Shown here piece after piece: positions 1 to 5,869 of a stretch of 6,046 nt of DNA. The notes beneath the pieces were generated by a model, which did no database searches, had not been told where the DNA came from, and worked only from the letters and a program-made list of their open reading frames with translations. Positions within the stretch are counted from its first letter, which is position 1. The number at the start of each line of letters is the position of its first letter. The stretch comes from Oscillospiraceae bacterium (lineage in GTDB: Bacteria; Bacillota; Clostridia; Oscillospirales; Ruminococcaceae). The stretch is from the NCBI GenBank assembly GCA_017396055.1, contig JAFQND010000271.1, forward strand, positions 1-6,046. The letters run 5' to 3'. Made by a program: the position numbers and the translations under genes.

Positions 1-619
1 AGACAAGGCCCAGAGAATTTTTGATGGTGATGGCGGCAGCGTTGAAGCACTGTTCGGGAGTGCCGTCCAGCATGGCGACCACGGCAGCGGCAGCCATTGC
101 AGAAGCAGAGCCGCATACGGCCTGACAGCCGCCCTGTGCACCTGCGAGGCAGGCATGCTCAGCGATGATCATACCCAGCACACCGGCAGTCAGGAAACCG
201 TCTACCAGCTTTGCACGGGACAGGCCCTTGACCTTTGCCACGGCAAACAGCGCCGCAGGCAGGATACCGCAGGAACCGGCCGTGGGACAAGCCACGATAC
301 GGCCCATGGCGGCGTTGGTCTCAGAGGACGAAAGAGCATAGGCAATGGCCAGCGAAGGGATCTCGCCCATCATCGACAGGCCGGAGGTGTAATAATTATT
401 GTAAAGGAAAGCATCTCCGCCGGAAAGACCGCTGACCGAAATGACCGGCTCATGCAGCGCATTGGAAGCTGCTTTCTCCATGACCTCCAGCATCTGTTCG
501 ACCTTCAGAAGAACATCCGCAGAGGAAAGGCCGTTGTTTTCTTTTTCAAGGGCAAAGGCAAGGCCGCCGATGGTACAGTTTTCTTCTGCACAGCGCTTGA
601 TCACAGTAATGGCATCCAT
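1..619 (-). CDS. sdaAA: L-serine dehydratase, iron-sulfur-dependent, alpha subunit (partial, C-terminus cut off by window edge)
   Basis: Catalytic subunit of the two-subunit, oxygen-sensitive [4Fe-4S] L-serine dehydratase, which converts L-serine to pyruvate and ammonia in the cytoplasm. I translated the reverse strand from the ATG at 619-617: it begins MDAITVIKRCAEEN and runs 206 codons to the edge without a stop. Family hallmarks are the SGLSGGDA stretch (residues 63-70), ACPTAGSCGILPA (110-122) and GGCQAVCGSASAMAAAA (163-179). Cys111, Cys117, Cys165 and Cys169 are candidate cluster ligands; I cannot assign them individually. The family is usually about 290-300 residues, so roughly 85-95 residues lie outside the window. 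The start is fixed by an AAGGAGGT ribosome binding site six bases upstream. It follows sdaAB by 12 bases on the same strand, the usual Firmicute order, so the two are cotranscribed and probably translationally coupled. Confidence 0.95.
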   Translation of the reverse strand, partial: MDAITVIKRCAEENCTIGGLAFALEKENNGLSSADVLLKVEQMLEVMEKAASNALHEPVISVSGLSGGDAFLYNNYYTSGLSMMGEIPSLAIAYALSSSETNAAMGRIVACPTAGSCGILPAALFAVAKVKGLSRAKLVDGFLTAGVLGMIIAEHACLAGAQGGCQAVCGSASAMAAAAVVAMLDGTPEQCFNAAAITIKNSLGLV

Positions 620-625
620 CGTCAG

Positions 626-634
626 ACCTCCTTA
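626..634 (-). promoter_or_regulatory. Ribosome binding site of sdaAA overlapping the sdaAB stop codon
   Basis: Read on the minus strand, TAAGGAGGT holds both the TAA stop of sdaAB (634-632) and a near-perfect Shine-Dalgarno sequence for sdaAA, six bases before its ATG. A ribosome finishing sdaAB stops directly on the sdaAA entry site, which suits termination-reinitiation and balanced production of the two subunits. The overlap is seen directly; the coupling is inferred. Confidence 0.85.
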
Positions 635-1321
635 AAAGTGTGCAGGCATCCGCTCCTCAATGGGGAGCAAGAGCTTGACGCGCATCATACCGGGGATCTC
701 CAGGACCCGGGCGGTGAAGTTTTCGGGACAGAGAGAATCGATCTCGATATACATATTGGCCAGCTTGTCCTGACGGCTGCGGCTGACGGTCATGTTGCCG
801 ATATTGATCCGTGCCTCATAAAGCAGGGTGGTGATGGCAGAAATGATACCGGGGGTATCCTGATGCTTGGTGATCAGAATAGGCCGTTCGCCGGAGAAAT
901 GGACCTCCAGACCGTCGATCTCACTGATGACCACCTGACCGCCGCCGATGGAGGAGCCGGTGATCTCGCTGATGTCACCGGTGGAACTCTCGATGACGAA
1001 TTTGACGGTATTGGGGTGAGCATTGCCCAGATCGGTGGGGATAAAGGTATATTTCAGTCCCTTTTCATCTGCCAGACGGAAGGAATCTCTGAGCTTTTCA
1101 TCCCAGGGAGGCAGATTCAGAAGACCCGCCAGCAGAGCTTTGTCGGTGCCATGTCCGCGATAGGTGGCGGCAAAGGAACCGTGCAGATAAATGTCTACCT
1201 TGGAGATATCGCCGCCGGAGAGTTTATAGGCCATCTTGCCGAGCCGGGCGGCACCGGCGGTATGAGAGCTGGACGGTCCGATCATGACCGGACCCATAAT
1301 ATCAAAAACTGAACTGGGCAC
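632..1321 (-). CDS. sdaAB: L-serine dehydratase, iron-sulfur-dependent, beta subunit
   Basis: Non-catalytic partner of SdaAA in the two-subunit L-serine deaminase, 229 residues, close to the usual 220 or so. The N-terminal SDH-beta domain (about residues 5-140) carries GPVMIGPSSSHTAGA (10-24), RGHGTD (55-60), AHPNT (101-105) and SIGGG (124-128), all typical of the family. A C-terminal ACT domain follows at about 146-221 (RPILITKHQDTPGIIS, then a helix and a second strand pair); ACT domains often bind amino acids, so serine sensing is plausible. The start is a GTG, chosen because the reading frame aligns with the family from MPSSVFDIMGP and a weak GAAAGGCGGG ribosome site (1338-1329) lies seven bases upstream. 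A later in-frame ATG (residue 9) would cut into the conserved GPVMIGP region. It is first in the operon, expressed from the promoter at 1367-1395. Confidence 0.95.
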   Translation of the reverse strand: MPSSVFDIMGPVMIGPSSSHTAGAARLGKMAYKLSGGDISKVDIYLHGSFAATYRGHGTDKALLAGLLNLPPWDEKLRDSFRLADEKGLKYTFIPTDLGNAHPNTVKFVIESSTGDISEITGSSIGGGQVVISEIDGLEVHFSGERPILITKHQDTPGIISAITTLLYEARINIGNMTVSRSRQDKLANMYIEIDSLCPENFTARVLEIPGMMRVKLLLPIEERMPAHF

Positions 1322-1366
1322 GCAGATTCCCGCCTTTCAAAAATATGGTTGGGGATTATTGATTTT

Positions 1367-1395
1367 ATTATACCATGCATTTTTCCGAAAGACAA
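1367..1395 (-). promoter_or_regulatory. Predicted sigma-A promoter of the sdaAB-sdaAA operon
   Basis: On the minus strand, TTGTCT (1395-1390) and a perfect TATAAT (1372-1367) are separated by exactly 17 bases. A TGG triplet immediately upstream of TATAAT makes this an extended -10 element. Transcription would begin near 1360, leaving a leader of about 40 bases before the GTG. That is too short for a riboswitch, and no hairpin is evident in it. Confidence 0.8.
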
Positions 1396-1446
1396 GAAAA
1401 AGCGGCGAAACTCTCTTTTCTGTTTTATCCGTACAGTTCCGATACA

Positions 1447-1475
1447 TTGCGGGAAGCAGAAAAACATGATATAGT
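1447..1475 (+). promoter_or_regulatory. Predicted promoter of the NUDIX hydrolase gene
   Basis: TTGCGG (1447-1452) and TATAGT (1470-1475) are spaced by 17 bases, with an extended -10 TGA just before TATAGT. The -35 matches consensus only in its first three bases, so the extended -10 probably carries the promoter. Expected transcript start is near 1482, about 26 bases before the ATG. The -35 boxes of this and the divergent sdaAB promoter are about 50 bp apart, so the promoters do not overlap. Confidence 0.65.
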
Positions 1476-1507
1476 AAAATCAGAACGGATGAAAAGGGGG
1501 AAATTTC

Positions 1508-1963
1508 ATGGGATATATCATGGACCTGAGAAAGCATGTCGGCCACGATCCGCTGATAGGTATCGGTGCCACAACGCTGGTCTTCAACGATAAAAAAGAG
1601 CTTCTGCTGAATCTGAGGACCGATACCGGTACCTGGGGGATCCCGGGCGGTTCGATGGAACTTTACGAGACCATCGAAGAAACTGCCGTCAGAGAACTGA
1701 AAGAAGAAGCCGGCATCACCGCCGACCGGCTTGAACTGGTCACTGTTCTGTCCGGACAGGATTTTTATTTTGAATACCCCAACGGCGACAAAATGTGCAC
1801 CGTCATCGTTCTGTTCAAAGCAACAGACTGCAGCGGCGAGATCAAGGTGTCCGACGACGAGAGCAAAGCTCTGCGATTCTTCCCGCTGACCGGTCTGCCC
1901 GCCATGGAATCAAGGGCACAGAAGATCATCGACCGGATACTGGATGGATCCATCAAAGTATAA
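1508..1963 (+). CDS. NUDIX hydrolase
   Basis: Cytoplasmic pyrophosphohydrolase of the NUDIX superfamily, 151 residues, a normal single-domain length. The complete Nudix box GX5EX7REUXEEXGU is present without substitutions at residues 48-70: G48, E54, then R62-E63-L64, E66-E67, G69 and I70. The glutamates bind the divalent metals that catalyse cleavage of nucleoside diphosphates linked to another moiety. It is preceded by TGTWGIPGG (39-48), typical of MutT-like COG1051 proteins. The substrate cannot be told from the sequence: house-cleaning of oxidised nucleotides, ADP-ribose or a nucleotide sugar are all possible. The start is set by AAAAGGGGG (1492-1500) seven bases upstream of the ATG; a second in-frame ATG at residue 5 lacks such spacing. 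No terminator follows, so transcripts may run on into the NamZ-like gene. Confidence 0.93.
   Translation: MGYIMDLRKHVGHDPLIGIGATTLVFNDKKELLLNLRTDTGTWGIPGGSMELYETIEETAVRELKEEAGITADRLELVTVLSGQDFYFEYPNGDKMCTVIVLFKATDCSGEIKVSDDESKALRFFPLTGLPAMESRAQKIIDRILDGSIKV
1748..1759. repeat. Perfect 12-bp palindrome CTGTCCGGACAG inside the NUDIX gene
   Basis: CTGTCCGGACAG lies in the codons for LSGQD of the NUDIX protein. The same palindrome, with the same following G, recurs at 3240-3252 in the promoter of the serine hydrolase gene. Inside a coding region it may be chance: about one or two perfect 12-bp palindromes are expected in a window this long. Confidence 0.4.
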
Positions 1964-1983
1964 TTTCTGCCGATGAAACAGCC

Positions 1984-2012
1984 TTGTAATTTCCCGCGCT
2001 ATACGGTAGAAT
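1984..2012 (+). promoter_or_regulatory. Predicted promoter of the NamZ-like gene
   Basis: TTGTAA (1984-1989) and TAGAAT (2007-2012) are separated by 17 bases, each with one or two mismatches to consensus. Transcription would start near 2019, just ahead of the AAAGGAGG ribosome site at 2030-2037. It sits in the 81-base gap after the NUDIX stop codon, which contains no hairpin, so read-through from the NUDIX promoter is an additional possible source of transcript. Confidence 0.6.
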
Positions 2013-2044
2013 AAAGACAGAACGACTCCAAAGGAGGATATCAT

Positions 2045-3193
2045 ATGCCCAACGTACGCTGCGGTCTCGACCGCCTTGCCGAATATGCCGATCTTCTGGG
2101 CGGCAAACGCCTTGGCCTGCTGACCACCCCTGCCGCCGTCACCGCCGACCTCTCCGATTCCATCGAAGCGGTGCGGAAACTCTATAATCTCACTGCCCTC
2201 TATTCCCCCGAACACGGTGTCCGCGGCGATCGTCAGGCCGGTGAAGCGGTGGATACCTTTACCGACGAACGGACCGGTATCCCGGTCTATTCCACCTATG
2301 GCCACACGGTGGACGGCATGACCCCCGAACAGACCGAGCATTTCGATATCCTTCTGTTTGACGCACAGGATGTGGGCTGCCGCTTCTATACCTATCTCGC
2401 CGCTCTGATGGAAGCCATGAAGGCCTGTGCAAAGGCCGGTAAGCCCCTCGTGGTGCTGGACCGTCCCAATCCTGCCGGCTGCACTGTCACCGCCGGCAAT
2501 GTCCCCACAGATCCCGCAAAGCGCTGCATCGTCTCGGCATGGGAGATGCCCGCTCAGTACGGCATGACCATCGGCGAATTTGCCCGGATGGTCAACGCCG
2601 AAGAAAAGATCGGCTGTGAGCTGACCGTTATCCCTGTGGAGGGTTACCGCCGCGATATGACCTGGGAAGAGACCGGACTTTTCTATGTCAACGCAAGCCC
2701 CAACCTGCCGAACATGGACAGCATCCGCCTCTACAGCGGCACCTGTCTGTTTGAGGGAACCTGTCTGTCCGAAGGACGCGGCACCACCCATCCTTTCGAG
2801 ATCGTCGGCGCTCCCTGGATCGATCCGTATGTCCTCGCTGACAAAATGAATGCCTATGGTCTTGCGGGCGTCCGTTTCCGCCCCACCTACTTCATGCCCA
2901 CCTTCTCAAAACACCAGGGCAAGATCTGCGGCGGCGTACAGGTCCATCTGACCGGCGGCAGCATCAACGCCCCCGAGATCGGTCTGAGACTGCTCAGAGA
3001 GGCAAAGAACCTCTCCCCTGCCGAGGATTTCTGGCTTTATTACGAAAAGCTGGGATATTACTTCATCGACCGTCTGCTGGGCGGCAATGAGCTTCGCGAC
3101 GGTGAGTTCGATCCCGATGAGATTCTCCCCCGCTGGGAAAAGGTGTCTGCCGAATTCCGCGAGCGTTCCCGTGCCTACTGGCTGTATGAATAA
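2045..3193 (+). CDS. DUF1343 / NamZ-like exo-beta-N-acetylmuramidase (GH171 family)
   Basis: 382 residues covering the whole DUF1343 fold (B. subtilis YbbC/NamZ type). NamZ removes single N-acetylmuramic acid units from the non-reducing ends of peptidoglycan fragments, supplying MurNAc for cell-wall recycling. Family motifs occur in order: GKRLGLLTTPAAV (20-32), YSPEHGVRG (53-61, with the conserved Glu-His), FDAQDVGCRFYTY (105-117), LDRPNP (138-143), ASPNLPN (217-223) and FEGTCLSEGRGTTHPFE (236-252). The start is fixed by AAGGAGG seven bases before the ATG. Unlike the secreted B. subtilis enzyme, there is no hydrophobic signal sequence: the protein starts MPNVRCGLDRLAEYADLL directly at the fold. 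It also holds nine cysteines (6, 112, 128, 146, 161, 191, 234, 240, 295), unusual for a secreted Firmicute protein. I infer a cytoplasmic enzyme acting on imported muropeptides. The family call is firm; the exact substrate is inferred. Confidence 0.9.
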   Translation: MPNVRCGLDRLAEYADLLGGKRLGLLTTPAAVTADLSDSIEAVRKLYNLTALYSPEHGVRGDRQAGEAVDTFTDERTGIPVYSTYGHTVDGMTPEQTEHFDILLFDAQDVGCRFYTYLAALMEAMKACAKAGKPLVVLDRPNPAGCTVTAGNVPTDPAKRCIVSAWEMPAQYGMTIGEFARMVNAEEKIGCELTVIPVEGYRRDMTWEETGLFYVNASPNLPNMDSIRLYSGTCLFEGTCLSEGRGTTHPFEIVGAPWIDPYVLADKMNAYGLAGVRFRPTYFMPTFSKHQGKICGGVQVHLTGGSINAPEIGLRLLREAKNLSPAEDFWLYYEKLGYYFIDRLLGGNELRDGEFDPDEILPRWEKVSAEFRERSRAYWLYE

Positions 3194-3196
3194 AGC

Positions 3197-3228
3197 AAAA
3201 GCTCCCCGGACGGGAGCTTTTCTGTTTT
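3197..3228 (+). terminator. Rho-independent terminator after the NamZ-like gene
   Basis: AAAAGCTCCC (3197-3206) pairs perfectly with GGGAGCTTTT (3212-3221) around a five-base CGGAC loop, giving a 10-bp stem followed by CTGTTTT. It begins four bases after the TAA stop. It should separate the NamZ-like transcript from the hydrolase operon, which has its own promoter immediately downstream. Confidence 0.92.
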
Positions 3229-3236
3229 GTGCGCAC

Positions 3237-3265
3237 TTGCTGTCCGGACAGGGCTGTGCTATAAT
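3237..3265 (+). promoter_or_regulatory. Predicted strong promoter of the serine hydrolase-MATE-GNAT operon
   Basis: TTGCTG (3237-3242) and a perfect TATAAT (3260-3265) are separated by 17 bases, and a TGC triplet gives an extended -10. Transcription would start near 3272, about 32 bases before the ATG. The -35 end and spacer are occupied by a perfect palindrome (3240-3251), a possible operator. Confidence 0.8.
3240..3251. promoter_or_regulatory. Perfect 12-bp palindrome within a promoter, candidate operator
   Basis: CTGTCCGGACAG is a perfect dyad overlapping the last three bases of the -35 box and the first half of the spacer of the promoter at 3237-3265. A dimeric repressor bound here would block RNA polymerase. 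The identical palindrome occurs at 1748-1759, and a related TCCGGACAG at 6022-6030, both inside genes. The dyad is seen; a regulatory role is inferred from position only and no regulator gene lies in the window. Confidence 0.4.
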
Positions 3266-3303
3266 GCAGATAAATAATATATTTTCCGTAAGGAGAGATC
3301 CTA

Positions 3304-4467
3304 ATGAAAACACTGAACAAAGCCATTCTCAACGATATTCTTCAAAAGAGGCTGGATGATGATCTGCGTGTCAACCGGGTCTCCGGTGCCGCCATCATGG
3401 TCGCCCAGAACGGTGAGATCCTCAGCCAGATCTATGCCGGTGTCAAAGATCCCCGCACCGGTGAGCCTCTGCCTCCCCATACCCTGTTCCGCCTTGCCTC
3501 GATGACCAAGCCCGTCACCGGTATCGCCGCCCTTATCGGCATGCAGAAGGGCTGGTATTCCATCTATGACAAGGTCTCTGACCACCTTCCCGCTTTCAAA
3601 AACATCATGGTCGGCCGTCTGGAGGACGGAAAAGTCGTTCCCGATCACAAGCCCACCAACGACCTGCGCATTTTCCATCTGCTGAGCCATGTCAATGGCA
3701 TCGTCACTGCCGATCCCATCGGTATACTGCAGGCGGAGAATATCCCCTTCGAAAGCCGGCAGTCCATCCGCTCTGTCGTGGATTATTTTACCAGCAGCTG
3801 CTGCCTGTCCTTTGATCCGATGGAGAACTGCAGCTACAGCGGTCAGGTGGCCTTCGACGTCATGGCCCGTATCATAGAAGAAAAGAGCGGTATGCCCTAT
3901 GCCGATTTCGTCAGAGAGAATATCCTCGATCCGCTGGGGCTCAAGGATCTGATCTTTACCGCCACCGAAGAACAGTGGGACCGCATGATCACGATGACCG
4001 ACCGCCTCGATAACGGTAACGGAATCATCGCCTGTGATATGGGACGCCATATGTACGAAGGAATTGCCCCGACCTATCACTGCGGCGGTGCGTCCATGGT
4101 CGGCAGCGTCGAAGACTATTTCATCTTCGCCGAAATGCTCCGCGGAAAAGGCACCTATAACGGAATTGAGATCGTCAGCCCCGAACTGATGGAACTGTAC
4201 AGCACGCCCTTTGTCCCTGCCTGTATCCCCGGCCGCGACGTCTATGACAGCTGGGGACTCGGTGTCCGCGTCACACAGAAAAATCCTCATCTGCCCGCCG
4301 GTACCTTCGGATGGTCCGGTGCTTACGGCACCCATTTCTGGGTGGATCCCGAAAATCAGATCACTGCTGTCTATCTGCGCAACTCCCGCTGGTATGACAG
4401 CTGCGGCTGCGGTCAGATCGGTGTCCGTTTCGAAAAGGACGTCATGCGCGCGCTGGACGAATCCTGA
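3304..4467 (+). CDS. Beta-lactamase-related serine hydrolase (class C / AmpC-like fold)
   Basis: 387 residues spanning the PF00144 beta-lactamase-family domain, a group that includes class C beta-lactamases, D-aminopeptidases, EstB-type esterases and the muropeptide amidase AmiE. The nucleophile motif SMTK is at 66-69, within LFRLASMTKPVTG. LLSHVNG (126-132) is the usual LLxHtSG helix. The tyrosine motif is YSG (178-180), where YxN is more common, followed by the expected VMARIIEEKSG (186-196). GGASMVGSVEDY (261-272) and GTFGWSGAYGTHFWVDPE (333-350) are family C-terminal signatures, with WSG in the KTG position. There is no signal peptide and eight cysteines are present, suggesting a cytoplasmic enzyme and arguing against a periplasmic or secreted antibiotic-resistance role. 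Ribosome site AAGGAGA (3290-3296) fixes the start. Being next to the NamZ-like gene suggests peptidoglycan-fragment or D-amino-acid peptide hydrolysis, but an esterase role is equally open. Confidence 0.88.
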   Translation: MKTLNKAILNDILQKRLDDDLRVNRVSGAAIMVAQNGEILSQIYAGVKDPRTGEPLPPHTLFRLASMTKPVTGIAALIGMQKGWYSIYDKVSDHLPAFKNIMVGRLEDGKVVPDHKPTNDLRIFHLLSHVNGIVTADPIGILQAENIPFESRQSIRSVVDYFTSSCCLSFDPMENCSYSGQVAFDVMARIIEEKSGMPYADFVRENILDPLGLKDLIFTATEEQWDRMITMTDRLDNGNGIIACDMGRHMYEGIAPTYHCGGASMVGSVEDYFIFAEMLRGKGTYNGIEIVSPELMELYSTPFVPACIPGRDVYDSWGLGVRVTQKNPHLPAGTFGWSGAYGTHFWVDPENQITAVYLRNSRWYDSCGCGQIGVRFEKDVMRALDES

Positions 4468-4492
4468 GAAATCCATCTGAAGGAAGTTTTCT

Positions 4493-5869
4493 ATGGCAAA
4501 ACGTGTTGATCTCTTACACGGCAGCATCGCCGGCGGACTGGCGAAGCTTGCACTGCCGATCATGGGCACATCGATGATCCAGACGGCGTATAACATGACC
4601 GATATGTTCTGGATCGGACGGCTGGGTGCCGGAGCTGTGGCGGCGGTGGGTGCCGGCGGCATGTTCATGTGGATGGCCACAAGCCTTGTCATTCTCGCCC
4701 GCATGGGCGGACAGGTCCGGGTGGGTCAGAAACTGGGCGAAGGCGACACCGACGGTGCCGCCCACTATGCACAGAACAGCATTCAGCTTTGTACCGTTCT
4801 GGCGGTCATCTTCAGCCTGGTGCTGATACTGGGAGCCACGCCGCTGGTGGCGTTTTACCGTTTTGACAGCCCCGAAGTAATCCGAACCGGTGAAGTTTAT
4901 CTGCGCATCGTCGGCTGCGGCATGACCTTCTCCTTCCTCGGTCAGCTGCTCTCCGCTCTCATCACGGTCAGCGGCAACAGCCGCACGCCCCTTTATGCGA
5001 CATTTGCCGGACTGGGCTTCAACATCATCATGGACCCGCTTCTGATCTTCGGTGTCGGTCCCTTCCCCGAAATGGGCGTACAGGGTGCCGCCATTGCGAC
5101 GGTCGCCGCACAGCTGATCGTTCTGACCGCACTGCTTGCCTATATCGTCAAGGACGAGCACCTGTTCAAAAAGGTGCATTTCTTTGAAAGACCCGATATC
5201 CCCATCATCCGTGAGATCGTAAAAATGAGCTTCCCCACCGCGCTGCAGACCGCTGCCTTTGCCATGTTCTCCATCATCATGGCAAGACTGGTTTCCGGAT
5301 ACGGTGACGTGGCTGTGGGCGTACAGAAGGTGGGCAGCCAGATCGAATCCATTTCGTGGATGACCGGCGACGGTTTTGCCGTGGCGGTCAACAGCTTTGT
5401 GGCACAGAATTACGGTGCAGGCAATTTCCCCCGCGCCAAAAAAGGCTATCGTGTTTCGATGGTCATCATTATCCTGTGGGGACTTCTCTGTACGCTGATC
5501 CTCAGCATCTGGGCAGAACCGCTGATCGGTGCCTTTATCCCGAATGATCCGGTGGCACTGGCTGTCGGCACCTCTTATCTGCAGATCCTTGCCCTGGCAC
5601 AGGTCTGCAGCTGCACCGAAACGATCACCGCCGGTGCATTTCAGGGCTTTGGCAACACCATCATCCCCAGCATCATCAGCATCTCCTTTACCTTCTCGCG
5701 CATTCCGCTTTCCATGGTGCTGTCTGGGACAGCACTGGGTCTGGACGGTATCTGGTGGGCAATCACCATCACCGCCTGCTGCAAGGGCATTATCCTGCCG
5801 ATCCTCTTCATCTTCTGGCTGAGAAAAATGGGAAAGCAGCACCGTTTAAAGGAGGATACTGCCATATGA
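4493..5869 (+). CDS. MATE family efflux transporter
   Basis: 458 residues, the normal length for a 12-helix multidrug and toxic compound extrusion antiporter in the cytoplasmic membrane, which exports organic cations or other metabolites using a Na+ or H+ gradient. The N-terminal half opens with LAKLALPIMGTSMIQTAYNM (16-35) and TDMFWIGRLG (36-45), followed by RVGQKLGEGD (76-85), GNSRTPLYA (161-169) and NIIMDPLLIFGVGP (177-190), all characteristic. The second repeat starts near 240 and includes AQNYGAGNFPRAKKGY (304-319) and GAFQGFGNT (381-389); a short basic tail (RKMGKQHRLK) ends the protein on the cytoplasmic side. Ribosome site GAAGGAAG (4479-4486) precedes the ATG. It begins 25 bases after the serine hydrolase stop, with no terminator between, so the two are probably cotranscribed. 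The substrate cannot be predicted. Confidence 0.95.
   Translation: MAKRVDLLHGSIAGGLAKLALPIMGTSMIQTAYNMTDMFWIGRLGAGAVAAVGAGGMFMWMATSLVILARMGGQVRVGQKLGEGDTDGAAHYAQNSIQLCTVLAVIFSLVLILGATPLVAFYRFDSPEVIRTGEVYLRIVGCGMTFSFLGQLLSALITVSGNSRTPLYATFAGLGFNIIMDPLLIFGVGPFPEMGVQGAAIATVAAQLIVLTALLAYIVKDEHLFKKVHFFERPDIPIIREIVKMSFPTALQTAAFAMFSIIMARLVSGYGDVAVGVQKVGSQIESISWMTGDGFAVAVNSFVAQNYGAGNFPRAKKGYRVSMVIIILWGLLCTLILSIWAEPLIGAFIPNDPVALAVGTSYLQILALAQVCSCTETITAGAFQGFGNTIIPSIISISFTFSRIPLSMVLSGTALGLDGIWWAITITACCKGIILPILFIFWLRKMGKQHRLKEDTAI

Noticed and set aside
155..1312. 385-codon open frame on the plus strand opposite sdaAB and sdaAA
   Set aside because: It is antisense to two clearly recognised genes, starts inside sdaAA, has no ribosome site, and its translation is low-complexity His/Gly/Asp-rich with no family resemblance. 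Codon bias of the real genes keeps stops out of this frame.
1322..1507. Search of the divergent gap for a riboswitch, small RNA or small gene
   Set aside because: Short overlapping open frames on both strands here lack ribosome sites and cover the two predicted promoters. The leaders are only about 26 and 40 bases, and no stable hairpin is evident.
1744..1772. Palindrome followed by a T-rich stretch resembling a terminator inside the NUDIX gene
   Set aside because: The dyad CTGTCCGGACAG can form only a 4-bp stem with a CCGG loop as RNA, too weak for termination, and it lies mid-gene upstream of conserved coding sequence.
1910..2791. 293-codon open frame on the minus strand opposite the NamZ-like gene
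   Set aside because: It crosses from the NamZ-like gene through the intergenic promoter into the NUDIX gene, with no domain or ribosome site.
3301..4704. 467-codon open frame on the minus strand opposite the serine hydrolase
   Set aside because: It spans the hydrolase gene and the start of the MATE gene in antisense, ignores the gene boundary and has no recognisable domain. The plus-strand genes carry complete family motifs and ribosome sites.
4514..5842. 442-codon open frame on the minus strand opposite the MATE gene
   Set aside because: Its product is extremely rich in Asp, His, Gly and Gln, the usual appearance of antisense to a GC-rich membrane protein gene. It has no start context.
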